From the NCBI GenBank assembly GCA_020630435.1, contig JAHDBJ010000041.1:1-42927 (forward strand): a stretch of DNA of 42,927 nt. Direction: 5' to 3'. The notes below the pieces were generated by a model. It worked only from the letters and a program-made list of their open reading frames with translations, was not told the DNA's origin and did not search any database. How positions within the stretch are numbered: position 1 is the first letter of the stretch; each line of letters begins with the position of its first letter. The stretch is from Saprospiraceae bacterium (GTDB lineage: Bacteria; Bacteroidota; Bacteroidia; Chitinophagales; Saprospiraceae). Below are positions 7,883-17,549 of this stretch, piece after piece. The translations under genes were made by a program, and so were the position numbers.

Positions 7883-8986
7883 TCAATTGTAAAAGCTAGC
7901 AGCTACAATTGTCTTGTTGTAAAATTCAAAAAGACTATTATCATATGAATTAATTTCACCTAAACTTAATACACCTTCAAAGTTGTCAAAACTAGGGTGT
8001 AAAGATTCTTCAATGACTTTTAAAGCTTGATTAAACTTTTCGGACAAAATTTGGTATCTAGAAATACAATCAAAAACAATAAAGTCTTCAATTCTAGACT
8101 TGTCAATTCCCGCAATTGATGTTTGAGTTGCGTTTTTGGCTGCCTGTATTAGATTTTGTTCAGAGTGGTTCATTACATAAAGTACTGTATCATCACTAAT
8201 TTCAACATGTGCATTGATAGCATCCAGATTGCTTGAACTGCTAATATCTCTTACAATATTTTCACTGTCTTCTTTGTATATTCCTATTGGGTAAGCCCAT
8301 GATATATTGAATAATTCTTCTTTACTGAGGTAGATTCCAGTTAATTGTTCAACCGCTTGTTTGTAGATAGGTAAAGCAGATTCCCAATTTAATTGTTGAA
8401 TGGTCTTACCTTTTGTTTTAGTAGCAATAAGTGGACCAAATGCTTTTTGAAAACCATGTTTCGCAATAGCTTTACAAGAAGCTGAAATTGGTACAATCAA
8501 TGCTGCATCTTCGAAATAACCATCATTTGTAAAAATACATTTTCTATTTTTTGATTCTATACTTCCAACAGCTGAACCTACAATGGAATGATCATAAGAA
8601 AGGTTATTATACATATCAAAAAGTATTTTTCCAATACGTTCTGTATATCCATCAATAAAGGTTAATAATGTATCTGATGAAGAAAAAGGACTAGTACTTA
8701 AATTGATCGGAGTATTAGAAATATTTTTTACCAGGATGGGAGGTTGAGAAAATTCAAAATACTTGACAATAATAGCATCGTCATAAACACCATCTTTATC
8801 TAAAACACCTGGAACAATGAGACCTACAAATGGACAGTTTAAATACTGAAGCCTTTTTATTAGTAGCGGTATACTAATAGTACAATGTTCACCAATGAAC
8901 ATAACTAACCCTTTTTTTGAAGAGGGGCGATGCTTCTCTATTTGCTCTACAATATGAGAGACACTTTTTGTGTTGTAAACAATCAT
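7883..8986 (-). CDS. FIST domain signal transduction protein
   Basis: A 367-residue protein resembling FIST_N plus FIST_C. The N-terminal part has CPFVGLIVPGVLDKDGVYDDA-like spacing. The C-terminal part has the FIST_C pattern IVFDCISRYQ followed by LSLGEI and a terminal FYNKT segment. FIST domains are proposed small-ligand sensors, perhaps for amino acids, and are often linked to kinases or methyl-accepting proteins. It is the first gene of a two-gene operon with the histidine kinase. No signal peptide or membrane segment is seen, so it is probably a cytoplasmic sensor. The ligand is unknown. Assignment rests on remembered pattern similarity, strengthened by the kinase neighbour. Confidence 0.75.
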   Translation of the reverse strand: MIVYNTKSVSHIVEQIEKHRPSSKKGLVMFIGEHCTISIPLLIKRLQYLNCPFVGLIVPGVLDKDGVYDDAIIVKYFEFSQPPILVKNISNTPINLSTSPFSSSDTLLTFIDGYTERIGKILFDMYNNLSYDHSIVGSAVGSIESKNRKCIFTNDGYFEDAALIVPISASCKAIAKHGFQKAFGPLIATKTKGKTIQQLNWESALPIYKQAVEQLTGIYLSKEELFNISWAYPIGIYKEDSENIVRDISSSSNLDAINAHVEISDDTVLYVMNHSEQNLIQAAKNATQTSIAGIDKSRIEDFIVFDCISRYQILSEKFNQALKVIEESLHPSFDNFEGVLSLGEINSYDNSLFEFYNKTIVAASFYN

Positions 8987-9099
8987 TTGGGGTTTAAGTT
9001 GTTACAAAATAATGTTATTTGTAAAGTTGTAATTAGGTGTGCAATTCAAAAGTTACACTAATTTAAAATCTTTTTTTGAATATTTCCACTTGTAAAATG

Positions 9100-9143
9100 C
9101 TACAAAAACACTACATCAAAACTACATTAATACTACATAGGTA
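9100..9143. repeat. Four 11-bp-phased CTACA direct repeats
   Basis: CTACA begins at 9100, 9111, 9122 and 9133, exactly 11 bp apart (CTACAAAAACA, CTACATCAAAA, CTACATTAATA, CTACATAGGTA). One helical turn between units would place them on one face of the DNA. A candidate minus-strand -7 box, TAGTTTTG (9124-9117), lies within the array. It is likely a cooperative regulator-binding site for the FIST-kinase operon, though it could serve either divergent gene. Confidence 0.55.
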
Positions 9144-9290
9144 ATTATGTTTAATATTTGTTCAATTATATATTTTTATTGTTAGTCATCATTATTGGTT
9201 AATAAACTGTTAAACATAAATAAGGAATACACCTCTCAATTGCTCTTTTTCATCCTAGAACATATTATGATTATTTTTAGTAATATACAT

Positions 9291-9323
9291 TTGATGTATT
9301 ATTGATGTATATTTGGAATATTA
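9291..9323 (+). promoter_or_regulatory. TTGATGTA tandem repeat and -7 box before the macroglobulin gene
   Basis: TTGATGTATTA (9291-9301) is followed directly by TTGATGTATAT (9302-9312) and a degenerate third unit, TTGGAATATTA. The period is 11 bp. The second and third units contain TATATTTG (9308-9315), a full match to the Bacteroidota -7 consensus TAnnTTTG. A well-spaced -33 TTTG is not evident. Confidence 0.45.
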
Positions 9324-9422
9324 GAATTTTTGATAAACCCATTCTGAAGTATGAACTACCCAATATTAAAAAAACTGGAGATCTCGAATTTCAGTATCAA
9401 AGAACCTATTAAACAATTTTTT

Positions 9423-12400
9423 ATGAAAAAATTACCATTATTTATTTGTGGATTGTTGTTGTTTGCCTTGCTAAATATTTTTGCAACAACGAATGGAACG
9501 CCACAACCAAAAGAGACCAATAGTATGCTTAATTTTAACAACAATGATGATTTTGAGAAAGAATGGAAAACCATTGATTCTTTAGAAAGACAGGGTCTCC
9601 CTAAGTCTGCTTTAGAAAAAGTTGAAAAACTCTATACTAAAGCAAAAAAAAGTAGAAATGATGCTCAATTTATAAAGACGATTATTTATAAAAATAAATA
9701 TCAAAGCCAACTCGAAGAAAATGGTTTAGAAAATGCGATTAAAGATGTTGAAAAAGAAATGTTTATAGCATCAAATCCTGTTAAGGCGATATTACAATCT
9801 ATCCTTGCTGAGATGTATCAGCAATATTTTAATAACCACCAATGGAAAATTAAAAGCCGATCGGAAACGAATAGTAGCTTTAAAAAGGAAGATATCCAAA
9901 CATGGTCTATAGGCGATTTTCTTAAAAAAAGTAGCGATCTATACCTTGCATCTGTAAAAGATAAATCTATTCAAAGTGTTCCGATTCAAAAATTTGATGT
10001 CATCACTTCAACACAAAAAAATGTAGAAGACCTTCGACCTACCTTATATGATTTCTTAGCACATCGAGCAATCGATTATTTTCGAAACGAGCGTAGTCAC
10101 CTAACAGAGCCAGCTTATAAGTTTTATATTGATCAAGAAGAAGCTTTCGAAGATGCAAAAACCTTTGCGGCATTTAATTTTAAGACAAAAGATCTGGCTT
10201 CTTATAAATATAAAGCCTTACAACTTTTTCAAGAACTATTGAAATTCAGACTGAAAGAGGAAAATGTAGGAGCATTGATGAGTATCAACCTAAAGAGATT
10301 GGGCTTTGTACATAGAAATGCGACAATAAACAATAAAAAAAGCCTGTATGTTAATCAGCTAAAAGAAATAATAAAGCGTTATAAATCGCATCCTTCTAGT
10401 ACAGAAGCCATGGTGAAACTAGCTGAAGCGTATATGCAAGATGTCAATTTATATGATAAACATTCTAACAATGAAGAACATAAATGGCACAGAAAAAAGG
10501 CATTAGAGATTTGTGAAGAAGGCATTCGCAAATTTCCGAATGCTTTTGGTACAAATCGATTAAAACAACATAAATCTCAAATATTAAATAAAAATCTTGT
10601 CCTAAATATAGAAGATGTTAATCCTACACAACAACCTTCATTAGTAATCCTAGGATACAAAAACATACAAAAAGTATGGTTAAAAGCCGTTAAGTTAACG
10701 GAAGAAGACCTGAAAATTATGGAAGATTTTCAAGGGCAAAGGAACTATATCGAATTTTTAAATAAAAAAGAAATACTTCAAACTCAAAATCATTCCTTAG
10801 AAGATGATGGAGATTATTTAGAGCATAGTGTAGAACTCAAAATTGATCCATTACCACTTGGAGCATATGCACTTATGGTAGCAGATAACCCTGACTTTGG
10901 AATAGAAAACAATGCAACAGCTTATGTCATTGGACATATTTCTAATATGGGATTTTTTAGTAGAAAAAAAGAAAAAGAGCAAGAATTTATTGTAACCAAT
11001 AGACGCACAGGAGAGCCAATTGAAGGCGTTAAAACTGAAATCTTTGAACAAAAATATAGTTCACTTACAAGGAAATATAATTTTAAAAAGAAATGGGAAG
11101 GGACAACGGATAAAGATGGAGTCGTTAAGGTAAGTGGAATTGGAGAGAGAGGCAATTTTAAGGCTCGGTTTTCTAAAGGAAATGACTGGTTAGAACCAGA
11201 TAGAGGATTCAATAACTATTATTACGATAGAGTTAAAAAACCTGTAAAAACGACACAATTTTTCTTGGATCGAGCGATATACAGACCTGGACAAACGATT
11301 TACTTTAAGGGTTTAGTAATAGAGAAGGATACTGAAGCTATGCCAAGTATTGCTGCTAATCAAGAAATCACAGTGACCTTTAAGGATGCGAATTATCAGG
11401 ACATTGCTACTCAGAAGTTTCGTACAAATGAGTATGGTACATTTAATGGAACATTTATTGCCCCAACATCAGGTCTTTTAGGTCAAATGCATCTCCAATC
11501 TAGTTATGGAAATAGTAGTAAATTCTTTAGGGTTGAAGAGTATAAAAGACCAAAATTTGAAGTAAAATTCAAACAAATGGAAGAGGCTTATAAAGTGAAT
11601 GATAATGTTACTGTAGAAGGGTATGCAAAAGCCTTCGCAGGGAACAATATAGATGGTGCTAAGGTGAAATATCGTGTTGTGCGTCAAACGAGTTTTCCGT
11701 ATTGGCGTTGGTGGATGTGGGGAAGAATTTCTTACAATACCTCAGCTCAGGAAATCGCAAATGGAGAAACGACAACAGATGAGAATGGAGCATTTAAGGT
11801 GTCCTTTCAAGCTTTACCAGATAAGTCGGTTTCTAGAGATAAGAAACCCCAGTTCTCCTATAAAGTCTATGCGGATGTCGTAGATATTACAGGAGAGACT
11901 AGAAGCAATACGACAAGTGTTAATATCGGTTATATCGCTTTAAATGTTACAGTTGACATTGGTATTAAAATCAATAAAGATAGTTTGAAAAGTATAGAAA
12001 TTAGTACAACAAATTTAGACGGAGGAGAGGAAAAAGCACAAGGTACGATTACAATTGAACAATTGGAAATGCCAAAGAATACTTTTGTAACAAGATATTG
12101 GAATAAACCCGATAAATTTATTTTATCAAAGGCCGAATTTAAAAAGGATTTTCCTCAATATGCTTATCAAGATGAAGACGAAACAAAGAATTGGAAAAAG
12201 GTAAGAGAAGTTTTTAATGGAAAGTTTGATACTGCTCAAGAACAGGAAGTCGAACTAAATACGAGAGGATGGTCAGCAGGAATGTATAAGATGATATTAA
12301 AAACCCAAGATAAGTATGGTGAATCGATAGAGATTCAAAAAGTATTTACTGTGTACGATTTGAAGGCAAAGACCTACCCAACCTTAGATTTATTAGAGCA

Positions 12401-15400
12401 TATTCCGTTTAAAATCGACTGTCAACCCAATGAGTCTGCTATTTTTTATCTGGTATCAGGGAATGAAAAAAGAAAACTATTATACGAACTAGAACATGAT
12501 GGGAAAATTATAGAGCGGAAATGGTTGACTATTAATGAACTTGAAAAAAGAACTATTCCTATCGTTGAAAAATATAGAGGGGGCTTATATTACCACTTGA
12601 CGTATGCGGCACTAAATCGAGCCTATAGTACTAGGCATATGATTTCTGTTCCTTGGAAAAATAAAGATTTGAAAATTGAATATTCGACCTTCCGAGACAA
12701 GTTGAGTCCTGGACAAGAAGAAGAATGGCGCGTGAAAATAACTGGAGACAAAGGCGAGAAAGTAAGTGCTGAAATGCTGGCAACGATGTACGATGCCTCT
12801 TTGGATGCTTTTGCCGTCAATAATTGGACAATGGGACTTTATCCGTATGCTTATAGTGTAATACGTACAGAAGATAATACCTATAACATGGGAAGTTCTA
12901 GGTTGGTATATAATCAATGGCAACCCGACAGAGTAAAAAGTAAAAATAGAGCTTATAGAGTATTGAATTGGTTTAATTTCCCCTTTTGGGGAGGCGGATA
13001 TTATGGTGGACGTAGAGATATGATGGCAATGAGTGCTGCACCAGAATCTAAGAGGAGTAGAAAAAAAATGGAAAAATCATCAGCACCACCGCCGCCACCA
13101 CCAGTTGCTGCTGGGGGCGCTTTAAACGATACAAATGAAGATGGTGTCGTGGAGGTATTGGATAACGAAGCAGTAGTGGAAAATAGACCACAAGAGCAAG
13201 ATTTTTCTGATGTGAAAGTAAGAACAAACTTAAATGAAACTGTATTTTTCTTTCCCGATTTGATGACGGATAAAGAGGGCAATGTTATTATCAAATTTAA
13301 GATGAATGAAGCATTGACGAAGTGGAAATTTTTGGGGATGGGACATACAAAAGACTTAAAATATGGGTTTACTAAAAAAGAAATTGTTACCCAGAAAGAA
13401 TTAATGGTACAACCCAATGCTCCTAGATTTGTAAGAGAAGGAGACAAGATTGAATTTACAGCTAAGGTAAGCAACTTAACAGAAAATGCGCTTTCTGGTA
13501 CGGCAAAGCTACTGCTTTTTGATGCCGTAACAATGGAGCCTGTAGATATTCAATTGGGAAATACACAGGCTGAAATACCTTTTACCGCTCAAGGTGGACA
13601 GTCTGCTCCTTTAAAGTGGAATTTAAATATACCTCTAGGAAAGGTCAATGCTCTAACGCATAGAGTCGTCGCTAAAGCAGGCAACTTCTCTGACGGGGAA
13701 GAAAGTACCATACCTATTTTAACAAACCGTATGATGGTCACCGAATCCTTACCATTACCCGTAAGGGGAAATCAGACGAAAACATTTGCGTTTAATAGTT
13801 TGAAAAATAACAACTCTAGAACCTTGCAACATCATAGTTACACGCTGGAATTTACGTCTAATCCTGCTTGGTATGCGGTGCAGGCATTACCGTATTTGAT
13901 GGAGTATCCTTATGATTGTACAGAACAAATATTTAGTCGTTATTATGCGAATAGTTTAGCGACTCATGTTGCCAATGAACATCCTAAAATCAAACGTGTT
14001 TTTGATAATTGGAAACAAACGGATGCTAAGGCTCTAGCGAGTAATTTGTCAAAAAATCAAGAACTCAAAACAGCATTACTAGAAGAGACCCCTTGGGTGA
14101 TGAATGCTCAAAGTGAAGAAGAACAAAAGCGCAATATAGGCTTACTTTTCGATCTAAACCGTATGGCAGACGAACAACAAAAGGCGATTGATAAAATCGT
14201 TGAGCGTCAACTTAGCAATGGTGGTTTTGCGTGGTTTCCTGGTGGTCGTGACAATTGGTACATTACCCAATATTTAGTCGAAGGTCTAGGACATTTGGAT
14301 AAATTAGGCGTCAAAGAAATACATTCAAATAAGAAGGTTAAAAAAATGACGACAAAAGCCGTTAATTATATCGATGAAAGAATTGTTGAACAGTACAATG
14401 AATTGGAAAAATTAGTCAATGAAGGTAAAGCAAAATGGGAGGATGACCATCTAAATAGTATTGCCATTCATTATTTGTATGCTAGAACATTTTTCCTAGA
14501 TATTGAACCCAATCGCAAGATACAACAAGTGATGGATTATTATTTTGAGCAAGCCGAAAAATACTGGTTGAGTAAGGGAATGTACGGTCAAGGAATGATA
14601 GCTTTAGCCTTACATAGAGAAGCCAAAGGAGATGCTCCAAAAGCGATAGTAAAATCCTTAAAAGAACGTTCTTTATCGAATGAAGAAATGGGAATGTATT
14701 GGAAGTACAACTATGGTTATTATTGGCATCAATTACCAATTGAAACCCATTCTTTAATGATTGAAGTGTTTGATGTAATCGCTCAAGATGAAAAGGCAGT
14801 AGAGGAATTAAAAGTGTGGTTGTTAAAAAACAAACAAACCAACCACTGGAAAACGACAAAAGCAACCTCTTCTGCGGTTTATGCCATGTTGATGCGTGGT
14901 GACAATTGGCTGTTGGAAGATAAAGTTGTAGATGTATCGATTGGTAGAAAAATAAAAACAGGAGGAACAGCAGTTGCGGCAGAAGCAGGTACAGGTTATT
15001 TTAAGGAATCATGGAAAGGGGAGGAAGTTGGAAAAGATATGGGGGAGATAACGGTGAAAAATCCGAACAAAGCAGTAGCATGGGGAGCGGTATATTGGCA
15101 ATATTTTGAAGAATTAGATAAAATAAAAGACTTTAAAGAAACGCCATTAACGCTAGTAAAGCAATTGTTTGTAGAAGAAATGACCGATAAAGAACCAAAG
15201 ATTCGACCGATAACAACGGGTAGAAAATTAATACCTGGTGATAAGGTGAAAGTCCGTTTAGAATTACGAGTGGATAGAGACATGGAATATGTTCATATGA
15301 AAGATATGCGAGCGAGCGGCTTTGAACCGATGAATGTCCTAAGCCATTACAAATGGCAAGGTGGGCTTGGATATTACGAAAGCACAAAAGATGCCTCTAC

Positions 15401-15563
15401 AAATTTCTTCTTTGACTTTTTACCCAAGGGAACATATGTTTTTGAATACCCACTTCGGGTACAACATAAAGGCGATTTCTCAAATGGAATCACGACCATT
15501 CAATGTATGTATGCTCCTGAATTTACAAGTCATTCAGAAGGCATCAGAGTAGAAGTGGAGTAG
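9423..15563 (+). CDS. Bacterial alpha-2-macroglobulin family protein
   Basis: About 2046 residues from ATG 9423, chosen because it gives a clean signal peptide (MKKLPLFICGLLLFALLNIFA). The frame extends upstream to ATG 9351. Counting from 9351: a helical N-terminal region of about 430 residues; an MG2-like domain near 635-740 (FFLDRAIYRPGQTIYFKG); a bait-region-like domain ending in the proline-rich linker PPPPPPVAAGG (about 1245); the A2M domain (about 1290-1385); then the thioester motif CTEQ at 1523-1526, followed by the alpha/alpha toroid. These proteins trap proteases through conformational collapse and a reactive Cys-Gln thioester. With CxEQ retained, covalent trapping is plausible. The usual partner, penicillin-binding protein 1C, is not adjacent. 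Likely periplasmic or envelope-attached. Confidence 0.93.
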   Translation: MKKLPLFICGLLLFALLNIFATTNGTPQPKETNSMLNFNNNDDFEKEWKTIDSLERQGLPKSALEKVEKLYTKAKKSRNDAQFIKTIIYKNKYQSQLEENGLENAIKDVEKEMFIASNPVKAILQSILAEMYQQYFNNHQWKIKSRSETNSSFKKEDIQTWSIGDFLKKSSDLYLASVKDKSIQSVPIQKFDVITSTQKNVEDLRPTLYDFLAHRAIDYFRNERSHLTEPAYKFYIDQEEAFEDAKTFAAFNFKTKDLASYKYKALQLFQELLKFRLKEENVGALMSINLKRLGFVHRNATINNKKSLYVNQLKEIIKRYKSHPSSTEAMVKLAEAYMQDVNLYDKHSNNEEHKWHRKKALEICEEGIRKFPNAFGTNRLKQHKSQILNKNLVLNIEDVNPTQQPSLVILGYKNIQKVWLKAVKLTEEDLKIMEDFQGQRNYIEFLNKKEILQTQNHSLEDDGDYLEHSVELKIDPLPLGAYALMVADNPDFGIENNATAYVIGHISNMGFFSRKKEKEQEFIVTNRRTGEPIEGVKTEIFEQKYSSLTRKYNFKKKWEGTTDKDGVVKVSGIGERGNFKARFSKGNDWLEPDRGFNNYYYDRVKKPVKTTQFFLDRAIYRPGQTIYFKGLVIEKDTEAMPSIAANQEITVTFKDANYQDIATQKFRTNEYGTFNGTFIAPTSGLLGQMHLQSSYGNSSKFFRVEEYKRPKFEVKFKQMEEAYKVNDNVTVEGYAKAFAGNNIDGAKVKYRVVRQTSFPYWRWWMWGRISYNTSAQEIANGETTTDENGAFKVSFQALPDKSVSRDKKPQFSYKVYADVVDITGETRSNTTSVNIGYIALNVTVDIGIKINKDSLKSIEISTTNLDGGEEKAQGTITIEQLEMPKNTFVTRYWNKPDKFILSKAEFKKDFPQYAYQDEDETKNWKKVREVFNGKFDTAQEQEVELNTRGWSAGMYKMILKTQDKYGESIEIQKVFTVYDLKAKTYPTLDLLEHIPFKIDCQPNESAIFYLVSGNEKRKLLYELEHDGKIIERKWLTINELEKRTIPIVEKYRGGLYYHLTYAALNRAYSTRHMISVPWKNKDLKIEYSTFRDKLSPGQEEEWRVKITGDKGEKVSAEMLATMYDASLDAFAVNNWTMGLYPYAYSVIRTEDNTYNMGSSRLVYNQWQPDRVKSKNRAYRVLNWFNFPFWGGGYYGGRRDMMAMSAAPESKRSRKKMEKSSAPPPPPPVAAGGALNDTNEDGVVEVLDNEAVVENRPQEQDFSDVKVRTNLNETVFFFPDLMTDKEGNVIIKFKMNEALTKWKFLGMGHTKDLKYGFTKKEIVTQKELMVQPNAPRFVREGDKIEFTAKVSNLTENALSGTAKLLLFDAVTMEPVDIQLGNTQAEIPFTAQGGQSAPLKWNLNIPLGKVNALTHRVVAKAGNFSDGEESTIPILTNRMMVTESLPLPVRGNQTKTFAFNSLKNNNSRTLQHHSYTLEFTSNPAWYAVQALPYLMEYPYDCTEQIFSRYYANSLATHVANEHPKIKRVFDNWKQTDAKALASNLSKNQELKTALLEETPWVMNAQSEEEQKRNIGLLFDLNRMADEQQKAIDKIVERQLSNGGFAWFPGGRDNWYITQYLVEGLGHLDKLGVKEIHSNKKVKKMTTKAVNYIDERIVEQYNELEKLVNEGKAKWEDDHLNSIAIHYLYARTFFLDIEPNRKIQQVMDYYFEQAEKYWLSKGMYGQGMIALALHREAKGDAPKAIVKSLKERSLSNEEMGMYWKYNYGYYWHQLPIETHSLMIEVFDVIAQDEKAVEELKVWLLKNKQTNHWKTTKATSSAVYAMLMRGDNWLLEDKVVDVSIGRKIKTGGTAVAAEAGTGYFKESWKGEEVGKDMGEITVKNPNKAVAWGAVYWQYFEELDKIKDFKETPLTLVKQLFVEEMTDKEPKIRPITTGRKLIPGDKVKVRLELRVDRDMEYVHMKDMRASGFEPMNVLSHYKWQGGLGYYESTKDASTNFFFDFLPKGTYVFEYPLRVQHKGDFSNGITTIQCMYAPEFTSHSEGIRVEVE

Positions 15564-15577
15564 GGGAATTAAAATGG

Positions 15578-15615
15578 AAAAGAAGAGGATTGGATTAGTC
15601 TAATCCTCTTCTTTT
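15578..15615. terminator. Bidirectional terminator between macroglobulin and proline dehydrogenase genes
   Basis: AAAAGAAGAGGATT (15578-15591) pairs perfectly with 15602-15615, giving a 14-bp stem with a 10-nt loop flanked by A and T tracts in both directions. It lies between two convergent genes and overlaps the stop codon of the minus-strand one. Confidence 0.8.
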
Positions 15616-16770
15616 CATTTCTGTCATTATTAAACTATACTCACGACTCATATCACCCGTTACGGAAGTATTTTCCTTTGCTCTACGAATTAGATACGGG
15701 ACAACTTCCATAATAGAGCCGTAAGGCAAATATTTAGCAACATTATATCCTGCTTTTGCCAAATTAAACGTCAAATGATCGCTCATACCATAGAGTTGAC
15801 AAAAATTAAGATGCGGATGATCTTTTTGAATGCCTTTTTCGGCTATCAAATCTGCTAGGAGTTGAGAACTTTCTCGATTGTGGGTAGCATTACAAGAAGA
15901 AATTTGCTCATAATGTTCTACACAAAAAACTAAGGCTTCATTATAATCCTTGTCAGTAGCTGCTTTATTCGGTTGAATAGGAGAGGGGTAGCCCATTTCT
16001 TCTGCTCGTTGTCGTTCTTTATCCATATAAGCTCCTCGTACAAGTTTAGCACCAAGCAAATATCCTTCTTTTTGGGCTTTTTCAAAAGAATCGTATAAAA
16101 ACTGTAGTCTATCGTGTCGATACATTTGAAAGGTATTAAAGGCAATAACACGTTCTTTATTATATTTTGCCATCATCTCATCTACCAAGTCATCAATGGT
16201 ATCTTGCATCCAACTTTCTTCTGCATCAAAAAAGATACCTACCTTCTTTTCATGTGCTAACTGACAAATAGTATCGATGCGTTCCTTTACACGCTCAAAA
16301 TCTTTAGCTTCTTGGGTGGTGAAAGATTCACCAGCTTGTTTTTTTTCTAGCAAATCATTTCTAGATAAACCAGAAATCTTGGTACTAATTACTGGCACAC
16401 TTGCGTTTTCAGCTGCAAATTCAATAGCTTTGAGATTTTCTTTCATCGTCTGGTCAAGAGCCGCTTCATCAGAAGTACCTTCTGCGCCATAATCCAGAAT
16501 ACTTAGAGTACCATATTCGTATAGTTTATCTACTGTAGCCTGTGTTTCTTCAAAATTTGTACCACCTACGAATTGTTCAAAGATAGTATGCTTTATCAGC
16601 GATTTTACCAACGGAACTTTCCATTTTAATGCGGTCAATCCCAGCTCTGAACCCGTATTCACTAGAAAAGGCTTATTCATGGCATTAAAGAGTAAAGACA
16701 TTTTTCGAAGTTCACTATTTGACTTTTGTTCAAAAGCGATTTCAGTATTATCAAAATCAAGTTGACTCAT
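15595..16770 (-). CDS. Proline dehydrogenase
   Basis: A 391-residue FAD-dependent proline dehydrogenase of the monofunctional Bacteroidota type. It oxidises L-proline to delta-1-pyrroline-5-carboxylate and passes electrons to quinone. Seen directly: a TIM-barrel flow with KLVRGAYMDKE (substrate/FAD strand), QLYGMSDHLTF, KYLPYGSIMEVVPYL (about 344-358) and IRRAKENTSV, which holds the RRxxEN motif that grips the proline carboxylate. It is the last gene of a minus-strand run behind aroE (32 bp) and DUF368, with its terminator immediately after the stop. P5C dehydrogenase is not in the window. ProB, a proline biosynthesis enzyme, lies far away at 34965 in another unit. Confidence 0.94.
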   Translation of the reverse strand: MSQLDFDNTEIAFEQKSNSELRKMSLLFNAMNKPFLVNTGSELGLTALKWKVPLVKSLIKHTIFEQFVGGTNFEETQATVDKLYEYGTLSILDYGAEGTSDEAALDQTMKENLKAIEFAAENASVPVISTKISGLSRNDLLEKKQAGESFTTQEAKDFERVKERIDTICQLAHEKKVGIFFDAEESWMQDTIDDLVDEMMAKYNKERVIAFNTFQMYRHDRLQFLYDSFEKAQKEGYLLGAKLVRGAYMDKERQRAEEMGYPSPIQPNKAATDKDYNEALVFCVEHYEQISSCNATHNRESSQLLADLIAEKGIQKDHPHLNFCQLYGMSDHLTFNLAKAGYNVAKYLPYGSIMEVVPYLIRRAKENTSVTGDMSREYSLIMTEMKRRGLD

Positions 16771-16802
16771 AAGTTAAGGCGGTTTTGAGTAGAAAAATAG
16801 TA

Positions 16803-17546
16803 TTACAAATTCCAGATTTTCCAAGCGGCTTCTGCTTGACCTATCAACATATCCAAACCATTTATAGTTTGAGCATTTTGTTCCATTCCTTTTTTCAAAA
16901 ATAGGGTTATTTCAGGATTATAAACCAAATCGTATAAAAAATGTTCAGCTCCTAGTAAAGAATAAGGAATATTAGGACAATTTTCAATAGCAGGATATGT
17001 TCCTAATGGCGTAGTATTGATGATAAGGTGGTGAGTTTCTAGTATTTTTTTATCCAAATCATTGTACGTATAGTCCCCTTTTTGAGGATTTCTAGACACT
17101 ATTTTATGAGGTATATTGAACTGATATTCTAAGACATGTTTTACAGCTTTAGCAGCACCACCTGTACCTAGAATTAAGGCTTGGATGTTCGAGTTTTTAT
17201 TTTTTTGTAAAAAAGTCTTTAAAGAGTTTGCAAAACCAATAATATCGGTATTGAATCCCTTCAAGCGACCATTATTAAATTGGATGGTATTGACGGCACC
17301 TATAGCAGCGGCAGCGGTATCAATTTCATCCAAATAGGGCAGTACAACTTCCTTATATGGAATAGTTACATTCAAGCCATTAAGATCCTTTTGTTGCTTA
17401 ATAAGTGTAGGGAAATCTGCTATTGTTGCTAGAGGAAATAATTCATAGCGACAATTCTGAATAGCTTCTTTTTGAAATTTTTTAGTAAAATATTTTTTTG
17501 AAAAAGAATGCTTTAATGTTTTTCCTATAAGACCGTAAGTTTTCAT
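16803..17546 (-). CDS. aroE: Shikimate dehydrogenase
   Basis: A 247-residue enzyme that reduces 3-dehydroshikimate to shikimate with NADPH in the chorismate pathway. The substrate-binding GLIGKTLKHSFS has the two serines S14 and S16. Catalytic K65 is in NVTIPYK, N86 in GAVNT, and catalytic D101 in GFNTD. The nucleotide loop GTGGAAKAV is near 127-135, and a C-terminal NGLDMLIGQAEAAW motif completes the shikimate site. It starts 3 bp after the DUF368 gene ends, so the two are very probably co-transcribed. Slightly shorter than E. coli AroE but with all key residues. Confidence 0.95.
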   Translation of the reverse strand: MKTYGLIGKTLKHSFSKKYFTKKFQKEAIQNCRYELFPLATIADFPTLIKQQKDLNGLNVTIPYKEVVLPYLDEIDTAAAAIGAVNTIQFNNGRLKGFNTDIIGFANSLKTFLQKNKNSNIQALILGTGGAAKAVKHVLEYQFNIPHKIVSRNPQKGDYTYNDLDKKILETHHLIINTTPLGTYPAIENCPNIPYSLLGAEHFLYDLVYNPEITLFLKKGMEQNAQTINGLDMLIGQAEAAWKIWNL

Positions 17547-17549
17547 ATC

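Larger units (their letters stand above)
8987..9350. other. 364-bp intergenic regulatory region between divergent units
   Basis: No gene is seen here. The region separates the minus-strand FIST-kinase operon from the plus-strand macroglobulin gene. It holds four CTACA units at exact 11-bp steps (9100-9143) and a second phased array of TTGATGTA units (9291-9323). Candidate -7 boxes are found on both strands: TAGTTTTG on the minus strand at 9124-9117, and TATATTTG on the plus strand at 9308-9315. It is very AT-rich throughout. Confidence 0.7.

Noticed and set aside
9100-9143. Possible CRISPR array
   Set aside because: The repeat unit is only 5 conserved bases with a period of 11 bp, far shorter than CRISPR repeats and spacers, and there are no cas genes.
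9351-9422. N-terminal extension of the macroglobulin frame from ATG 9351
   Set aside because: It would place 24 polar residues before a clear signal peptide at ATG 9423. The later start is more likely, though not proven.
13001-13474. 157-codon open frame on the minus strand opposite the macroglobulin gene
   Set aside because: A shadow of the coding strand: Gly runs mirror the proline-rich linker, and no family pattern is seen.
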